Assembly (NCBI RefSeq): GCF_002869765.1
Contig: NZ_PNOR01000013.1
Coordinates: forward strand, 49,117-113,116
Direction: 5' to 3'
DNA: 64,000 nucleotides
From: Deinococcus planocerae
GTDB lineage: Bacteria; Deinococcota; Deinococci; Deinococcales; Deinococcaceae
Position numbers and translations under genes: made by a program. The notes beneath the pieces were generated by a model. It made no database searches and had not been told where the DNA came from. It was given only the letters and a program-made list of their open reading frames with translations. Below, in pieces: positions 29,687-40,772 of this stretch; positions within the stretch are counted from its first letter, which is position 1, and each line of letters begins with the position of its first letter.

Positions 29687-30658
29687 CTAGCCGAAGACCC
29701 GCGCCGGGTTGCCCACCGTCATCTGCTCGATCTGTGCCCGCGTGACGCCCCGGCGCTCCAGCTCGGGCAGGATGTCGTCGAAGAGGTGCAGCGGGTGCCA
29801 GTCCTTGATCGCGGGCAGTAGCGCTTCCGGCATGGGCAGGGGGCGGCCCAGCCACTGCCAGATGCTGTCGTGCGAGAGCAGAATCCGGTCGGCGTGCCCG
29901 TCGCCGAGCAGGGCTTCGAGTACCCTCAGCCGGTCGCTGTCGAGCGGCATCCCCACGATGCCCTGGAGGCCGATGCGGTCGAAGGCGATGCTGACCCCGT
30001 GCCGCAGCGTCTCGCGGTGGTAGCTGGGGTCGGTGTTGCCGTCCATGTGGCCGATCATGATGCGGCTGGGGTCGGCGCCCTCGCCCACGAGCAGTTCCGC
30101 CTGCTGCGGCCCCTGCGTGCCCTCCTGCGTGTGGGTGATGATGGGCACGCCCGTCTCGCGCTGCACGCGGGCCGCCGCCTGGAAGAAGACCCGCTCGTAG
30201 GGCGTGATCTCGTCCCGGCTGCTCGCCAGCTTGAGGACGCCCGCCCGGATGCCCGTGCCGCCGATGCCCTCGGTGACCTCCCGGAGCATCATGTCGTAGA
30301 CCTCCTCCACCCCCGCGCCCAGCGAGAAGCGGAACTTGAAGTAGGTCGTGCCGCCCTCGCCCTCGTAGTAGTAGCCGCTGGAGCAGAGGATGTTCAGGCC
30401 GGACCTCTCGCTCACCTCGCGCAGGAACAGGGGGTCGCGCCCGCACTCGTTCGGGGTGGCGTCCACGACGGTTTTCACGCCCCGCGCCTTGACCGCCTCG
30501 GCCATCTGGAGGCACTGGGTCAGCACGGCCTCCCGGTCGAAGCCCCCGAGGGTCACGTCTCCCTGATAGCCGGGGTAGCCGAAGATCACGTGTTCGTGGG
30601 GCAGGGTCAGGCCGAGTTGATCGGCCTCGACGGGTCCGGTGACGGTCTGTGCGCTCAT
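29687..30658 (-). CDS. Phosphotriesterase-like lactonase
   Basis: 323 residues. All binuclear-metal ligands sit at the positions known from the D. radiodurans enzyme DR_0930: His21, His23 (PHEHV), carboxylated Lys143, His176, His204 and Asp264. PLL enzymes open lactones and weakly hydrolyse organophosphates. ATG 30658 has an AGGAG ribosome site. It is convergent with the PBP gene, with only 14 bp between stops. Confidence 0.95.
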   Translation of the reverse strand: MSAQTVTGPVEADQLGLTLPHEHVIFGYPGYQGDVTLGGFDREAVLTQCLQMAEAVKARGVKTVVDATPNECGRDPLFLREVSERSGLNILCSSGYYYEGEGGTTYFKFRFSLGAGVEEVYDMMLREVTEGIGGTGIRAGVLKLASSRDEITPYERVFFQAAARVQRETGVPIITHTQEGTQGPQQAELLVGEGADPSRIMIGHMDGNTDPSYHRETLRHGVSIAFDRIGLQGIVGMPLDSDRLRVLEALLGDGHADRILLSHDSIWQWLGRPLPMPEALLPAIKDWHPLHLFDDILPELERRGVTRAQIEQMTVGNPARVFG

Positions 30659-30769
30659 GGGGACTCCTGGGAGAAAGGGGAGAGGGCTGGACGGTCGTTC
30701 GCCGCCCGGGTCTGGCTTGTGGAGTGGGGCTCATCTTAACGGCTCGTCCGGGGTCGTCAAGCCGCACGG

Positions 30770-30798
30770 TTGAGCCGCTCCCAGGTGGGTGTTAGGCT
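30770..30798 (+). promoter_or_regulatory. Promoter of the iron-type alcohol dehydrogenase gene
   Basis: TTGAGC, 17 bp, TAGGCT, then a leader of about 50 nt with GGAGGT before ATG 30856. A well-formed pair in the divergent gap to the lactonase gene. Confidence 0.75.
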
Positions 30799-30855
30799 GC
30801 CCGGGCTTTTCAAGGACGATCTGGCCGGGAACTTTCCTCGGCCTGGAGGTGACGC

Positions 30856-32127
30856 ATGACCGTGACCGAGCACGAGACGATCTTCACCATCGAGGCCACC
30901 CCCGTGAAATTCGGGGCGGGCGCCGCGCACGACGCCGGGTGGGAACTCGCGCGCCTGGGCGTGCGCCGCGCCTTTGTGGTCGTGGACCCGGGGGTGCGGG
31001 AGGTGGCCGCACCCATCCTGGAGAGCCTGCGTGCGTCCGGTGCCGATCTCATCGAGTGGGACGACGTGGAGACCGAGCCGAGCCTGGACGCGTTGAATCG
31101 GGCGGTGACGGCAGCACGGGAGGCCAACCCGGACGGGTTCGTCGCCATCGGTGGGGGAAGCGCCATCGACACGGCGAAGGTCGCCAACCTCCTGACCACG
31201 CACGGCGGCGAGATCATGGATTACGTGAACCCGCCCGTGGGTGGGGGAAAGAAGCCGCCCTCGCCCCTGCGGCCCCTCCTCGCCATCCCGACGACCGCGG
31301 GCTCGGGGTCCGAGGCGACGACGGTGGCGATCCTCGACCTGCCGGAATTAGGAATCAAGACGGGCATCAGCCACCGCACCCTGCGCCCCACCCAGGCCAT
31401 CGTGGACCCGGAGCTGACCCGCTCGGCGCCGGGGGCCGTGATCGCCTCGGCGGGGCTGGACGTGGTGTGCCACGCCGCCGAGAGCTTCCTGGGCCGCCCG
31501 TACACCAGCCGCCCCCGGCCCGCGACGCCCGACGACCGACCGCCCTACCAGGGGAGCAACCCGGTCGCCGACCTCTGGTCCGCGCAGGCGATCCGCTACG
31601 GGGGCGAGTATTTACGCCGTGCCGTCCACGACGGAGACGACGTGGAGGCGCGCGGCTTCATGATGCTCAGCGCGACGATGGCGGGGGTGGGCTTCGGCTC
31701 GGCGGGCGTCCACATCCCGCACGCCTGCGCCTATCCCCTGGCGGGCCTCAAACACGTCTACCGTCACCCCGGCTACCCCGGCGGGAAGGTCTTCGTGCCC
31801 CACGGCTTCTCCGTGATCGTGACCGCCCCCGCCGCCTTCCGCTTCACCTTCGACGCCGACCCGGAAAAGCATGTGCGGGCCGCGAGTCTCCTGACGGGCG
31901 AGGCGTACAGCCCGGACGACCGCGAGGCGTTGCCGGGCGCCCTGACTGCCCTGATGCGCGACGTGGGGGCGCCGAGCGGCGTGCGCGAACTCGGGTACGA
32001 CGAGGCGGACATCCCCGCGCTCGTGGACGGGGCCCTCAAGCAACAACGCCTCCTCGCCGTCGCGCCGAAGCAGCCGACCGGGGACGATCTGGCGCAGATT
32101 TTCCGCGACTCGATGGCGAACTGGTAG
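30856..32127 (+). CDS. Iron-type alcohol dehydrogenase, hydroxyacid-oxoacid transhydrogenase-like
   Basis: 423 residues. The nucleotide motif AIGGGSAIDTAK (about 97-108) and the metal-binding region (CHAAESF, HIPHACAYPL) are those of group III dehydrogenases. The opening ETIFTIEATPVKFGAGAA and the insert PYTSRPRPATPDDRPPYQGS fit the ADHFE1/HOT subfamily, which oxidises 4-hydroxybutyrate with 2-oxoglutarate as acceptor. Subfamily choice is from recall of those features and is less certain than the superfamily. Confidence 0.85.
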   Translation: MTVTEHETIFTIEATPVKFGAGAAHDAGWELARLGVRRAFVVVDPGVREVAAPILESLRASGADLIEWDDVETEPSLDALNRAVTAAREANPDGFVAIGGGSAIDTAKVANLLTTHGGEIMDYVNPPVGGGKKPPSPLRPLLAIPTTAGSGSEATTVAILDLPELGIKTGISHRTLRPTQAIVDPELTRSAPGAVIASAGLDVVCHAAESFLGRPYTSRPRPATPDDRPPYQGSNPVADLWSAQAIRYGGEYLRRAVHDGDDVEARGFMMLSATMAGVGFGSAGVHIPHACAYPLAGLKHVYRHPGYPGGKVFVPHGFSVIVTAPAAFRFTFDADPEKHVRAASLLTGEAYSPDDREALPGALTALMRDVGAPSGVRELGYDEADIPALVDGALKQQRLLAVAPKQPTGDDLAQIFRDSMANW

Positions 32128-32133
32128 ACCCGG

Positions 32134-32487
32134 CTACGCGCCGTCCAGCGGGATCAGCGTGACCGTCCCCGTCCCCGCCGCGCCGTCGATGGTCAGCACC
32201 TCCAGGCGGCAGGGGAGGTCGTCGCGGCCATGCTCGCGGGTGAGGTAGGTCAGGGCGGCGCGGTGCATCAGGGCGAGCTTGCGCGGCGTGACACTCTCGG
32301 CGGCGCCCCCGAAGCGGGCGTTCTTCCGCTGCCGAACCTCGGTGAAGATGAGCGTCCCGCCCTCGCGGGTGATCAGGTCGATCTCGCCCCCCGGGAGGCG
32401 GTAGTTGCGCGCCACCACCTCACGCCCCAGGGCTTGCAGGTGGGCGGCGGCCCGGTCCTCGGCCTCCGCCCCCTTCAAGCCAGCCAC
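32134..32487 (-). CDS. UPF0102/YraN-family protein, nuclease-like
   Basis: 117 residues. [37 protein letters not shown] and [13 protein letters not shown] are the family hallmarks. YraN belongs to the PD-(D/E)XK nuclease superfamily by fold, but its role is unsettled. GTG 32487 is inside the HAD gene; a TTG at 32478 overlapping the HAD stop is an equally plausible start. It is the third gene of a coupled operon with a dsRNA-binding protein and a HAD phosphatase. Confidence 0.87.
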   Translation of the reverse strand: MAGLKGAEAEDRAAAHLQALGREVVARNYRLPGGEIDLITREGGTLIFTEVRQRKNARFGGAAESVTPRKLALMHRAALTYLTREHGRDDLPCRLEVLTIDGAAGTGTVTLIPLDGA

Positions 32488-33143
32488 TCGCGCCAGCGGG
32501 TGAAGTCGGGGACGGTCAGGACCGCACCCGCCGCGAGCAGGGAGGCGGGAGGTGCGGTCGTCGTCAGCGCCACGACCGTGCACCCCGCACCCGCCGCACT
32601 CTTCACCCCGTTCACCGCGTCCTCGTGGGCGAGGCAGGCGCCGGGGTCGAGGCCGAGGAGCGCGGCGCCCCGCTCGAAAGGCTCGGGGTGGGGCTTGCCG
32701 CGCGTGACGTGTTCGCCCAGCACGCGCGGCCCGAAGCGGTGCCCGAGCCCCAGCGCCTCCATGCCGAACTCGACGTTCACGGCGTCCGCGCTCGTGACCA
32801 GGGCGAAGGGGACGCCGCGCTCCTCCAGCGCGTCCAGGTACTCGCTCAGGCCCGCGACCTCGCGCAGGTGTCCACGCGCCAGATCGCGGTACCGGGTCTC
32901 CTTGGCGACGTGGAAGCGCCTCGCCAGGTCCTCGTCGGGTATCTTCCCGGTCAGGCGCTCGATGATCTCGGGGTTGCGCCCACCGTCCACCTTGGTGTCG
33001 AGGTCGTGGGCGGTGAGTGTGAGGCCGAGCAGCTCGGCGGCGACCTCCTGCCACGCCTGACGGTGCCAGGGGTTGTTGCTCGTGAGCACGCCGTCCATGT
33101 CGAAGAGGACACCTGCCGGGCGGGTGGGGAGGGGCAGGCTCAC
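32475..33143 (-). CDS. HAD-superfamily hydrolase (beta-phosphoglucomutase-like)
   Basis: 222 residues. Motif I is [11 protein letters not shown] (nucleophile Asp16, general acid Asp18), with an alpha-helical cap, Thr/Ser motif II (ALVTSADAV), a Lys in GKPHPEPF and the acidic motif [10 protein letters not shown]. Sugar-phosphate phosphatase or mutase activity is expected; the substrate is unknown. GTG 33143 overlaps the upstream stop as GTGA. Confidence 0.9.
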   Translation of the reverse strand: MSLPLPTRPAGVLFDMDGVLTSNNPWHRQAWQEVAAELLGLTLTAHDLDTKVDGGRNPEIIERLTGKIPDEDLARRFHVAKETRYRDLARGHLREVAGLSEYLDALEERGVPFALVTSADAVNVEFGMEALGLGHRFGPRVLGEHVTRGKPHPEPFERGAALLGLDPGACLAHEDAVNGVKSAAGAGCTVVALTTTAPPASLLAAGAVLTVPDFTRWREWLA

Positions 33144-33541
33144 CCCTCTCCCGGCCCGTGCCCGAGGTCGGCGAGCAGGTCGCGGTAGAGCCGGGCGGCC
33201 TCGCGGCGCACATCGTCGAGGCCCGCGCCCTCGCCCGCGAGTTCGAGGGCCACCTCCAGCGCCTCGGCGAGGACGGGGGCGTAGATCGGCCACGCGCCGC
33301 CCGGTTCGGCACTCTCCCTCCCGGCGTCGAGGGCCGCGAGGGCCGCTTCCGCCGCCGCGCGTTCGGCGTCGCGTTTGGAGCGGCCCTCGCCCTCGCCGAG
33401 CACCCGCCCGGAGACGCTCACGGTCGCGTGGAAGGTGCGCTCGTGCGCCGGGCCCTCGGCGGTCGCGTCGAAGGTCGGTGTGCCCAGGCCGAGTGATACC
33501 AGCCGCGCGATCAGGTCTCCCTTGGGATTGATGGCCGTCAT
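33140..33541 (-). CDS. Standalone double-stranded RNA-binding domain protein
   Basis: 133 residues. Residues 4-72 fit the dsRBD pattern: [14 protein letters not shown], then [20 protein letters not shown], then the [16 protein letters not shown] helix with its basic SKRDA motif. The C-terminal 60 residues are helical and unrecognised. In bacteria the domain is usually attached to RNase III; here it stands alone. TACGCT (33549-33554) lies 7 nt before ATG 33541, a leaderless start. It leads an operon with HAD and YraN genes. Confidence 0.85.
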   Translation of the reverse strand: MTAINPKGDLIARLVSLGLGTPTFDATAEGPAHERTFHATVSVSGRVLGEGEGRSKRDAERAAAEAALAALDAGRESAEPGGAWPIYAPVLAEALEVALELAGEGAGLDDVRREAARLYRDLLADLGHGPGEG

Positions 33542-33604
33542 GCTCGCCAGCGTAGCGTGCGCCGGGCCTCCCTGCGCCCCGGGCCTCACGTCCAGCCCAC
33601 CCGG

Positions 33605-33633
33605 TTCTTTCCCGAATCGGCAGGGGGTATGCT
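33605..33633 (+). promoter_or_regulatory. Probable promoter of the uracil permease gene
   Basis: TTCTTT, 17 bp, TATGCT, followed by a short leader with CGGAGG. The -35 is weak. The -10 lies 17 nt before the start, so this gene is not leaderless. Confidence 0.5.
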
Positions 33634-33650
33634 CGCCCACCGGAGGCCCC

Positions 33651-34922
33651 ATGACCCAGACCGCCGACCCCGCCCCGCCCTCCGGTCCCCTCCGTCCTGA
33701 GCGCCGCCTCGTGCTGGGCCTCCAGCATTCCATCGCCATGTTCGGCGCCACCGTCCTCGTGCCCATCCTCGTCGGCCTCTCGCCCAGCGTGGCCCTCTTC
33801 GGCGCGGGGGTCGCCACCCTGCTCTTCCACCTCCTCACGGGCGGGCGGGTGCCCATCTTCCTGGGGTCGAGCTTCGCCTTTATCGCGCCCACCACCCTCG
33901 TCGTCAAGGAACTCGGGCCGGGTCCGGCGGCGGGCGGATTGATCGCCGCCGGGGCGATGTACCTGCTCTTCAGCGGGCTGGTGCGGGTGTTCGGCACCGA
34001 CCGCCTCCTGCGCGTGTTTCCGCCTGTCGTCACCGGGCCCGTCATCATCGTGATCGGGCTGGGGCTGTCGAACGTGGCGGTGAGTCAGGCGAAGACGAAC
34101 TGGTGGCTGGCCCTCGCCACCCTGCTCGCCGCCGTGGTCGCCAGCGTGTTCGGGCGCGGTCTTTTCCGCATGATCCCCATTCTGATCGGGGTGGTCGTCG
34201 GCTACGTCGTCGCGCTGCTGACGGGGGCGGTGGACGCCAGAGCCTTGCAGGCCGTCGCCGCCGCGCCCCTGCTGGGGCTGCCGGACTTCCACGCGCCGAC
34301 CCTCGACTGGCGGGCGGTCGCCATCATCGCGCCCGTCGCCGTCGTGACCTTCATCGAGCATGTGGGCGACGTGATCGTGAACGGGCGGGTGGTCGGGCAA
34401 AACTTCCTGCGAAACCCGGGGCTGAGCCGCACCCTCTTCGCGGACGGCATCGCCAACATGAGCAGCGCGGCCCTCGGCGGCCCGGCGGCGACCACCTACG
34501 CCGAGAACACGGGCGTGCTGGCCCTCACCCGGGTGTACGACCCCGCCGTCTTGCGGATCGGGGCCGTCTTCGCCGTCCTCTTCGGCTGCTCTCCCAAGCT
34601 GGCCGCCGTGCTGCGCAGTCTCCCGCCGGGGGTGCTGGGCGGCGTGTCCATCCTCCTCTTCGGGATGATCGCCTCGGTGGGCATCCGCACGCTGGCCGAG
34701 GCGAAGATCGACTTCGCCCACTCGCGCAACCTGATCGTGGTCAGCCTCATCCTGGTGCTGGGGCTGGGCGGGGCGGCCTTTCCGGTCGCCGTGGGCGGAA
34801 CGACGCTCACCCTCTCGGGCATGGCGCTCGCCGCCGTCGTCGGGATCGTCGCCAACCTCGTGCTCCCGGCGCAGCGGCGCGAGGTGGACGGGGCGGAGGA
34901 GGGGGAGCGGGTCTTGCACTGA
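33651..34922 (+). CDS. NCS2 uracil/xanthine permease
   Basis: 423 residues with 12-14 hydrophobic segments. [22 protein letters not shown] at the start, the central [17 protein letters not shown] motif with its substrate-binding glutamate, and [15 protein letters not shown] identify the UraA group of NCS2 proton symporters; uracil is the likely substrate. ATG 33651 has a GGAGG ribosome site; the longer frame upstream is shadow. Confidence 0.93.
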   Translation: MTQTADPAPPSGPLRPERRLVLGLQHSIAMFGATVLVPILVGLSPSVALFGAGVATLLFHLLTGGRVPIFLGSSFAFIAPTTLVVKELGPGPAAGGLIAAGAMYLLFSGLVRVFGTDRLLRVFPPVVTGPVIIVIGLGLSNVAVSQAKTNWWLALATLLAAVVASVFGRGLFRMIPILIGVVVGYVVALLTGAVDARALQAVAAAPLLGLPDFHAPTLDWRAVAIIAPVAVVTFIEHVGDVIVNGRVVGQNFLRNPGLSRTLFADGIANMSSAALGGPAATTYAENTGVLALTRVYDPAVLRIGAVFAVLFGCSPKLAAVLRSLPPGVLGGVSILLFGMIASVGIRTLAEAKIDFAHSRNLIVVSLILVLGLGGAAFPVAVGGTTLTLSGMALAAVVGIVANLVLPAQRREVDGAEEGERVLH

Positions 34923-35244
34923 GGTGGGGGAGAGGTGGGCGAAGACGGCTCCCTGGGCGCTCACGCACCTCGAAAGGCTTGGTCAAACCCGCCTCCTGTC
35001 CGCACTCGCGCAGCGGCGCGGCGACCTGGAGCGGACGACGAACGGGCGTCGGGGAGGGACGTGACTCCCCAGGCGAGGCGGGGCACCCCGGCGTCAGTCT
35101 CCTCCGGTGCCGCGCCCACCCGGCCCTCCGCGGCCTCTGTTGCGGAGATTGTCACAGCCCCATCACGGGCGCCCGGTTAAAGTCGTCCAGGCTCAGAAAC
35201 AAGTGCAAGGCTCCACGCTCATCGCGTGGGAGAGGGGACGTGTC
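34923..35244 (+). other. Non-coding gap before the peptidoglycan-hydrolase genes
   Basis: 322 bp. GGGGAGGGACGTGACTCCCC near 35051 is a small hairpin that may end the permease transcript. TTGTCA (35149) and TAAAGT (35178) look like promoter parts but are 23 bp apart, too far. A short stem just before the 35245 start (CTCCACGC with GCGTGGGAG, about 35210-35233) would cover part of the ribosome site. An open 81-codon frame here looks like chance. Confidence 0.5.
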
Positions 35245-36243
35245 ATGTCAAAACGTTGGATGCTGGTGGGTCTGGCCGCCGTGCTGGCGGCGTGTGGTGC
35301 CCAGAACGGTGGACCCGTGACCGGAGAGAGTGCGCCCGCGAGCCTCACCGCCCAGTCGGTGCTGAGCTGGCAGGCCCTGCGGCAGGGGGACTCGGGCCGC
35401 GACGTGGTGACCCTGCAATACCTGCTGCGGCACGCGGGGCAGAGCCTGAGCGTGGACGGGAGCTTCGGCCCCGGCACGGATACCGCCGTTCGCAACTTCC
35501 AGCGGGCCAGCGGGCTAGCCATAGACGGGATCGTGGGCGGCAACACCTGGGAACGGTTGATCGTCACGGTGCGGCAGGGCGACAGCAACAACGCCGTGCG
35601 GGCCGTGCAGGACCAGCTTCGCAGCGGCTACGGGTACGGTGGCGTCACGGTGGACGGCGTGTTCGGCAGCGGCACGACGACCGCCGTGCGTGACTTCCAG
35701 AGTAAGCGCGGCCTCAGCGCGGACGGGGTGGTGGGCCTGAACACCTGGCACGCCCTCGTGACGGGCAGCAGCACGGGCGGGAACACGACGGCTGCCGGGC
35801 TCGCCTCGCAGATTCTGGGGAATGGCCGGATCACGCTGGGCACGAGCAGCAGCACGACCGGGGGCAGCCCCCGGCAGAACATGGTGGACACCGCGAACGG
35901 CCTCCCAGCCAAGCGGGGTTGCGCGAGCAACGCGAACTGTGGCCTGACCGTGTACCTCAAGCGCTCGATGCTCCAGGGGATGCTGAACCTGGCGAACGCC
36001 GGGAACTCGTTCTACATCACGTCGGTCGCGGGCGGCGTCCACTCGACGTACTCCGACCACTACGCGGGGCTGGCCCTCGACATCGGCATCTGGAACGGCG
36101 TGAGCCTCTCCTCGCCGAACAGCGCCCACACCGCCGCGCGCAACGCCTGCATCGCGGCGGGGTCCGACCCCTCCCAGACCTTCAACGCGTACAACGACCC
36201 GACCGGCGGCCACAACAACCACGTCCACTGCGCCTGGAACTAG
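35245..36243 (+). CDS. Lipoprotein with two peptidoglycan-binding repeats and an M15-like peptidase domain
   Basis: 332 residues. The lipobox LAAC (Cys at about 16) follows the signal. Two PG_binding_1 repeats (about 50-175) each carry DGxxGxxT, FQ and DGxVGxxTW. After a Gly/Ser/Thr linker, the C-terminal domain has SDHYAGLALDI and NNHVHCAW, the H-x6-D and HxH metal ligands of M15 D,D-carboxypeptidases. It should trim peptide stems in the wall. ATG 35245 has GAGAGGGGA upstream. Confidence 0.85.
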   Translation: MSKRWMLVGLAAVLAACGAQNGGPVTGESAPASLTAQSVLSWQALRQGDSGRDVVTLQYLLRHAGQSLSVDGSFGPGTDTAVRNFQRASGLAIDGIVGGNTWERLIVTVRQGDSNNAVRAVQDQLRSGYGYGGVTVDGVFGSGTTTAVRDFQSKRGLSADGVVGLNTWHALVTGSSTGGNTTAAGLASQILGNGRITLGTSSSTTGGSPRQNMVDTANGLPAKRGCASNANCGLTVYLKRSMLQGMLNLANAGNSFYITSVAGGVHSTYSDHYAGLALDIGIWNGVSLSSPNSAHTAARNACIAAGSDPSQTFNAYNDPTGGHNNHVHCAWN

Positions 36244-36250
36244 GGAAAGG

Positions 36251-36288
36251 CGGGCGGGGCCGGGCAGAAGGCTCCGCCCGTTTTCTTC
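36251..36288 (+). terminator. Terminator after the M15-like gene
   Basis: CGGGCGGGGCC pairs with GGCTCCGCCCG, followed by TTTTCTTC. It lies 12 nt before the amidase start, so the amidase gene must be expressed by read-through or from a promoter within the hairpin region. Confidence 0.85.
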
Positions 36289-36299
36289 GGGGAGACGAG

Positions 36300-37394
36300 A
36301 TGAACACACCCACGAACCGCCGCGAGGTGCTGCGGTGGGGCGCGGCCCTGGCGGGCGGTCTGCTCCTCGCCGGGTGCGGCCTGAACAAGGGCGCCCTGCT
36401 CGACCCGCCGCCCCCCGCCAACACCCTGGACACGCTCGCCGTCGCCGCCCCGCCCGTGGCGAGCACGGCCACCTGGAAGGCGCAGCCCCCGAGGGAGGCG
36501 ATCACCCTGCTGGGCACCCGCCCCACCCGCGTGATCGTGCACCACACGGCGAGCGCCAACGTGACCGACACCTCCCAGGAACACGCCTACGCCCTGGCGC
36601 GTTCCATCCAGCAGAGCCACTTCGACCGGGGCTGGATCGACTCGGGTCAGCACTTCACGATCAGCCGGGGCGGGTCCGTCGTGGAGGGCCGTCACCGCAG
36701 CCTGGAGGCGGCCCAGGGCGGCACCGGGCACGTGCGCGGCGCCCACTGCGAGGGCTTCAACGACGTGTCGGTGGGTATCGAGAACGAGGGCACCTACACG
36801 AGCGCCACGCCTCCGGCGGCCCAGTACGACGCCCTGGTGCGGCTGTGCGCGTGGCTGTGCGGGCAGTACGGCATCCCGGCCACCGAGCTGTACGGCCACC
36901 GCGACTTCGTGAACACCACCTGCCCGGGCGACGCGCTCTACGCGAAACTTCCGGGGCTGCGCCGGGACGTGGCCGCGCGGCTCGGCGTCACGGTCCGGGT
37001 CTGGCCCACCACCCGGGGCGGGCAGAGCGGCGAGCGGGTCAGGAGCGTGCAGTCCCTGCTGCGTGCCCGTGGGCAGAACGTGACGGCGGACGGCGCCTAC
37101 GGGAGCGCCACCGGGACGGCGGTGAGCGCCTTCCAGTCCTCGGCGGGCCTCACACCCGACGGCGTGGTGGGGTCGGCCACCTGGGAGCGGCTGATCCTCA
37201 CCGTCCGGCGCGGGGACAGTGGTGAGGCGGTCCGGGCCGTGCAGGGCCAGCTCGCGGCGCGGGGCTACGGGGTGACGGTGGACGGCCTCTTCGGCGCCGG
37301 GACGGAGAGTGCCGTGAAAGCCTTCCAGTCGAGCCGTGGGCTGACGGCGGACGGGGTGGTCGGCCCGAATACCTGGCTCGCCCTGGTCGAGTGA
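36300..37394 (+). CDS. N-acetylmuramoyl-L-alanine amidase with two peptidoglycan-binding repeats
   Basis: 364 residues. A twin-arginine signal (NRREVLRWGAALAGG) ends in a lipobox (LAGC), so it is probably a Tat-exported lipoprotein. The Amidase_2 domain (about 75-225) has zinc ligands in VIVHHTAS, YGHRDF and TTCPGD. Two PG_binding_1 repeats follow (about 240-364), closely similar to those of the upstream protein. It cleaves the stem peptide from muramic acid. ATG 36300 has GGGGAG upstream. Confidence 0.92.
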   Translation: MNTPTNRREVLRWGAALAGGLLLAGCGLNKGALLDPPPPANTLDTLAVAAPPVASTATWKAQPPREAITLLGTRPTRVIVHHTASANVTDTSQEHAYALARSIQQSHFDRGWIDSGQHFTISRGGSVVEGRHRSLEAAQGGTGHVRGAHCEGFNDVSVGIENEGTYTSATPPAAQYDALVRLCAWLCGQYGIPATELYGHRDFVNTTCPGDALYAKLPGLRRDVAARLGVTVRVWPTTRGGQSGERVRSVQSLLRARGQNVTADGAYGSATGTAVSAFQSSAGLTPDGVVGSATWERLILTVRRGDSGEAVRAVQGQLAARGYGVTVDGLFGAGTESAVKAFQSSRGLTADGVVGPNTWLALVE

Positions 37395-37395
37395 G

Positions 37396-37438
37396 GCCGG
37401 GGGCGTAGGGGAGCTGACGCCCCTGCCCTCGGCTTTTT
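37396..37438 (+). terminator. Terminator after the amidase gene
   Basis: GCCGGGGGC and the following AGGGG pair with CCCCTGCCCTCGGC, with a small bulge, and TTTTTCC follows. Confidence 0.8.
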
Positions 37439-37530
37439 CCCCTGGTTCGCCGGAAGGCTCCGGTCTGCCCACACCGTCGCCTTTCCGATCCGTCGGGGCG
37501 AGACGGCCCCTCACTGGAGGAAGGCGTTCT

Positions 37531-38079
37531 TCAGCCCGATGCTTTCCGGTTCCGCGCAAGGTGTTCCAGCAGCACCCGAACGTCCGGCCAGAGGTACACC
37601 GTCTCCCGCACCACCCAACCGTCTATGTCCTGCTCCAGCGTGGCGACCTCCTGCCCGCCCAGCGCCGTGTACCACGCGCGGACGGGGTTCCCCTCCAACG
37701 TGGAAAGCCCAACGCTGCGCGCTCCCCGCTCCCACAACGCCTCCACGGCGGAGCGAAGCAGGGCCGCGCCGTAGCCCTGCCCCCGTTCCTCGGGCAGGAC
37801 GTGCAGCGCCAGCACCGCCCCCTCTGCCCCGTGGTAGGGGTGCCGCCGGGCGAGGACGTACCCCACCACGTCCCCCTGCGCCCTGGCGACGAGCAGCGCG
37901 TCCTCCGGGTGCCGGTTCGGCCACTCCAGCCAGTCCCCCGTCTGCTCCTCCTCGGTCACGCCGTCCCAGAAGCCGGGGGGGAAGTGGTGGGCGTAGGCAG
38001 TGCGGTAATTCGTCACCTGGACGTGGGCGAGCGTGGGGGCGTCGGCGGGCGTGGCCGGGCGGATGGAGGGGGTGGGCAT
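37531..38079 (-). CDS. GNAT-family N-acetyltransferase
   Basis: 182 residues. [25 protein letters not shown] at the N-terminus and [26 protein letters not shown] (the acetyl-CoA pyrophosphate loop, about 90-115) identify the fold. [15 protein letters not shown] is the usual strand-6/7 region. Substrate unknown. ATG 38079 has no clear ribosome site or TANNNT box. Confidence 0.88.
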   Translation of the reverse strand: MPTPSIRPATPADAPTLAHVQVTNYRTAYAHHFPPGFWDGVTEEEQTGDWLEWPNRHPEDALLVARAQGDVVGYVLARRHPYHGAEGAVLALHVLPEERGQGYGAALLRSAVEALWERGARSVGLSTLEGNPVRAWYTALGGQEVATLEQDIDGWVVRETVYLWPDVRVLLEHLARNRKASG

Positions 38080-38138
38080 GTGCCGCCAGTGTGAGGAGTC
38101 CGGCGCTCCCGCCGCATCTGCCGGGTGGCGGACCCGCC

Positions 38139-40154
<2,016 letters not shown>

Positions 40155-40160
40155 CCTTCT

Positions 40161-40180
40161 ATTTTACGCTGAAAACGTAG
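40161..40180 (-). promoter_or_regulatory. uvrB promoter with overlapping RDRM-like palindrome
   Basis: The -10 box TAAAAT (40161-40166) is overlapped by 40164-40180, which reads CTACG, 7 bp, CGTAA on the coding strand. The radiation/desiccation response motif of Deinococcus is TTATG, 7 bp, CATAA; the half-sites here differ only by transitions at two or three bases and keep the 7-bp spacing. DdrO repression relieved by damage is the inference. Confidence 0.55.
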
Positions 40181-40250
40181 TTGAAGGGAAGGGCGAGGAG
40201 GCGTTTCGGCGGGGTGAAGGAGGGGCGGAGGGGAGGCCGGATAACGGAGA

Positions 40251-40739
40251 TCAGCCCAGTCGCCGCAACACGGCTCGGACTTCGGCATCGCTGTGCAGCA
40301 CGTTCACCCTCAGTCCCGGCACCGTCCGCAGTTGCGTAAGCTGCCAGTCGGCCTGGGGTTGAAACTGCCAGATGTCCAGCAGGAGGGCGCGGGAGGGCCA
40401 CTTCGCGGGGTGGTCGCCGTGTGGGTGCCGTCCCAGCGCCTCTCGCCAGAAGGCCCGCCACAGACACACCCGGCGGGGTGGCCTCAGGAAGAACACGGTA
40501 TCTGCCCGGTAAGCGCGCTCCAGCAGGGTGCTCGAAAAGTTGCCGTCGAGAATCCACGCCTCTCCCCCGAGGACCTCTGCCAAACGCCTGTGCCACATGG
40601 ACGGCTCTACCCGCTTCCAGCCTGGATGCCAGTACAGTTCATCCAGATGCGTGAGCGGGAGGCCCATTCGCGCGGCCAGCCTTCGGGCGAAGGTGCTTTT
40701 GCCCGCGCCGGGGCAGCCGATGACGGGCACACGCCGCAT
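40251..40739 (-). CDS. P-loop kinase-like protein (adenylate-kinase/topology-modulation type)
   Basis: 162 residues, opening with [20 protein letters not shown], a Walker A motif. [14 protein letters not shown] and [24 protein letters not shown] are typical of the FlaR-like or AAA_17 nucleotide kinases often labelled topology modulation proteins; substrate unknown. TACCTT (40747-40752) lies 7 nt before ATG 40739, selecting it over an ATG ten codons upstream. Confidence 0.87.
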   Translation of the reverse strand: MRRVPVIGCPGAGKSTFARRLAARMGLPLTHLDELYWHPGWKRVEPSMWHRRLAEVLGGEAWILDGNFSSTLLERAYRADTVFFLRPPRRVCLWRAFWREALGRHPHGDHPAKWPSRALLLDIWQFQPQADWQLTQLRTVPGLRVNVLHSDAEVRAVLRRLG

Positions 40740-40772
40740 AGGCCGCAAGGTAGGGGTCTGGGGCCACACCGC

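Noticed and set aside
33628..33650. TATGCT before the uracil permease as another leaderless start
   Set aside because: The box is 17 nt from the ATG and a GGAGG ribosome site lies between, so this gene has a normal short leader.
34935..35180. An 81-codon frame in the gap before the M15-like gene
   Set aside because: Arg/Ala/Pro-rich, no ribosome site, no TANNNT box and no domain; likely chance.
35149..35183. TTGTCA and TAAAGT as a promoter for the M15-like gene
   Set aside because: The spacing is 23 bp, well outside the usual 16-18.
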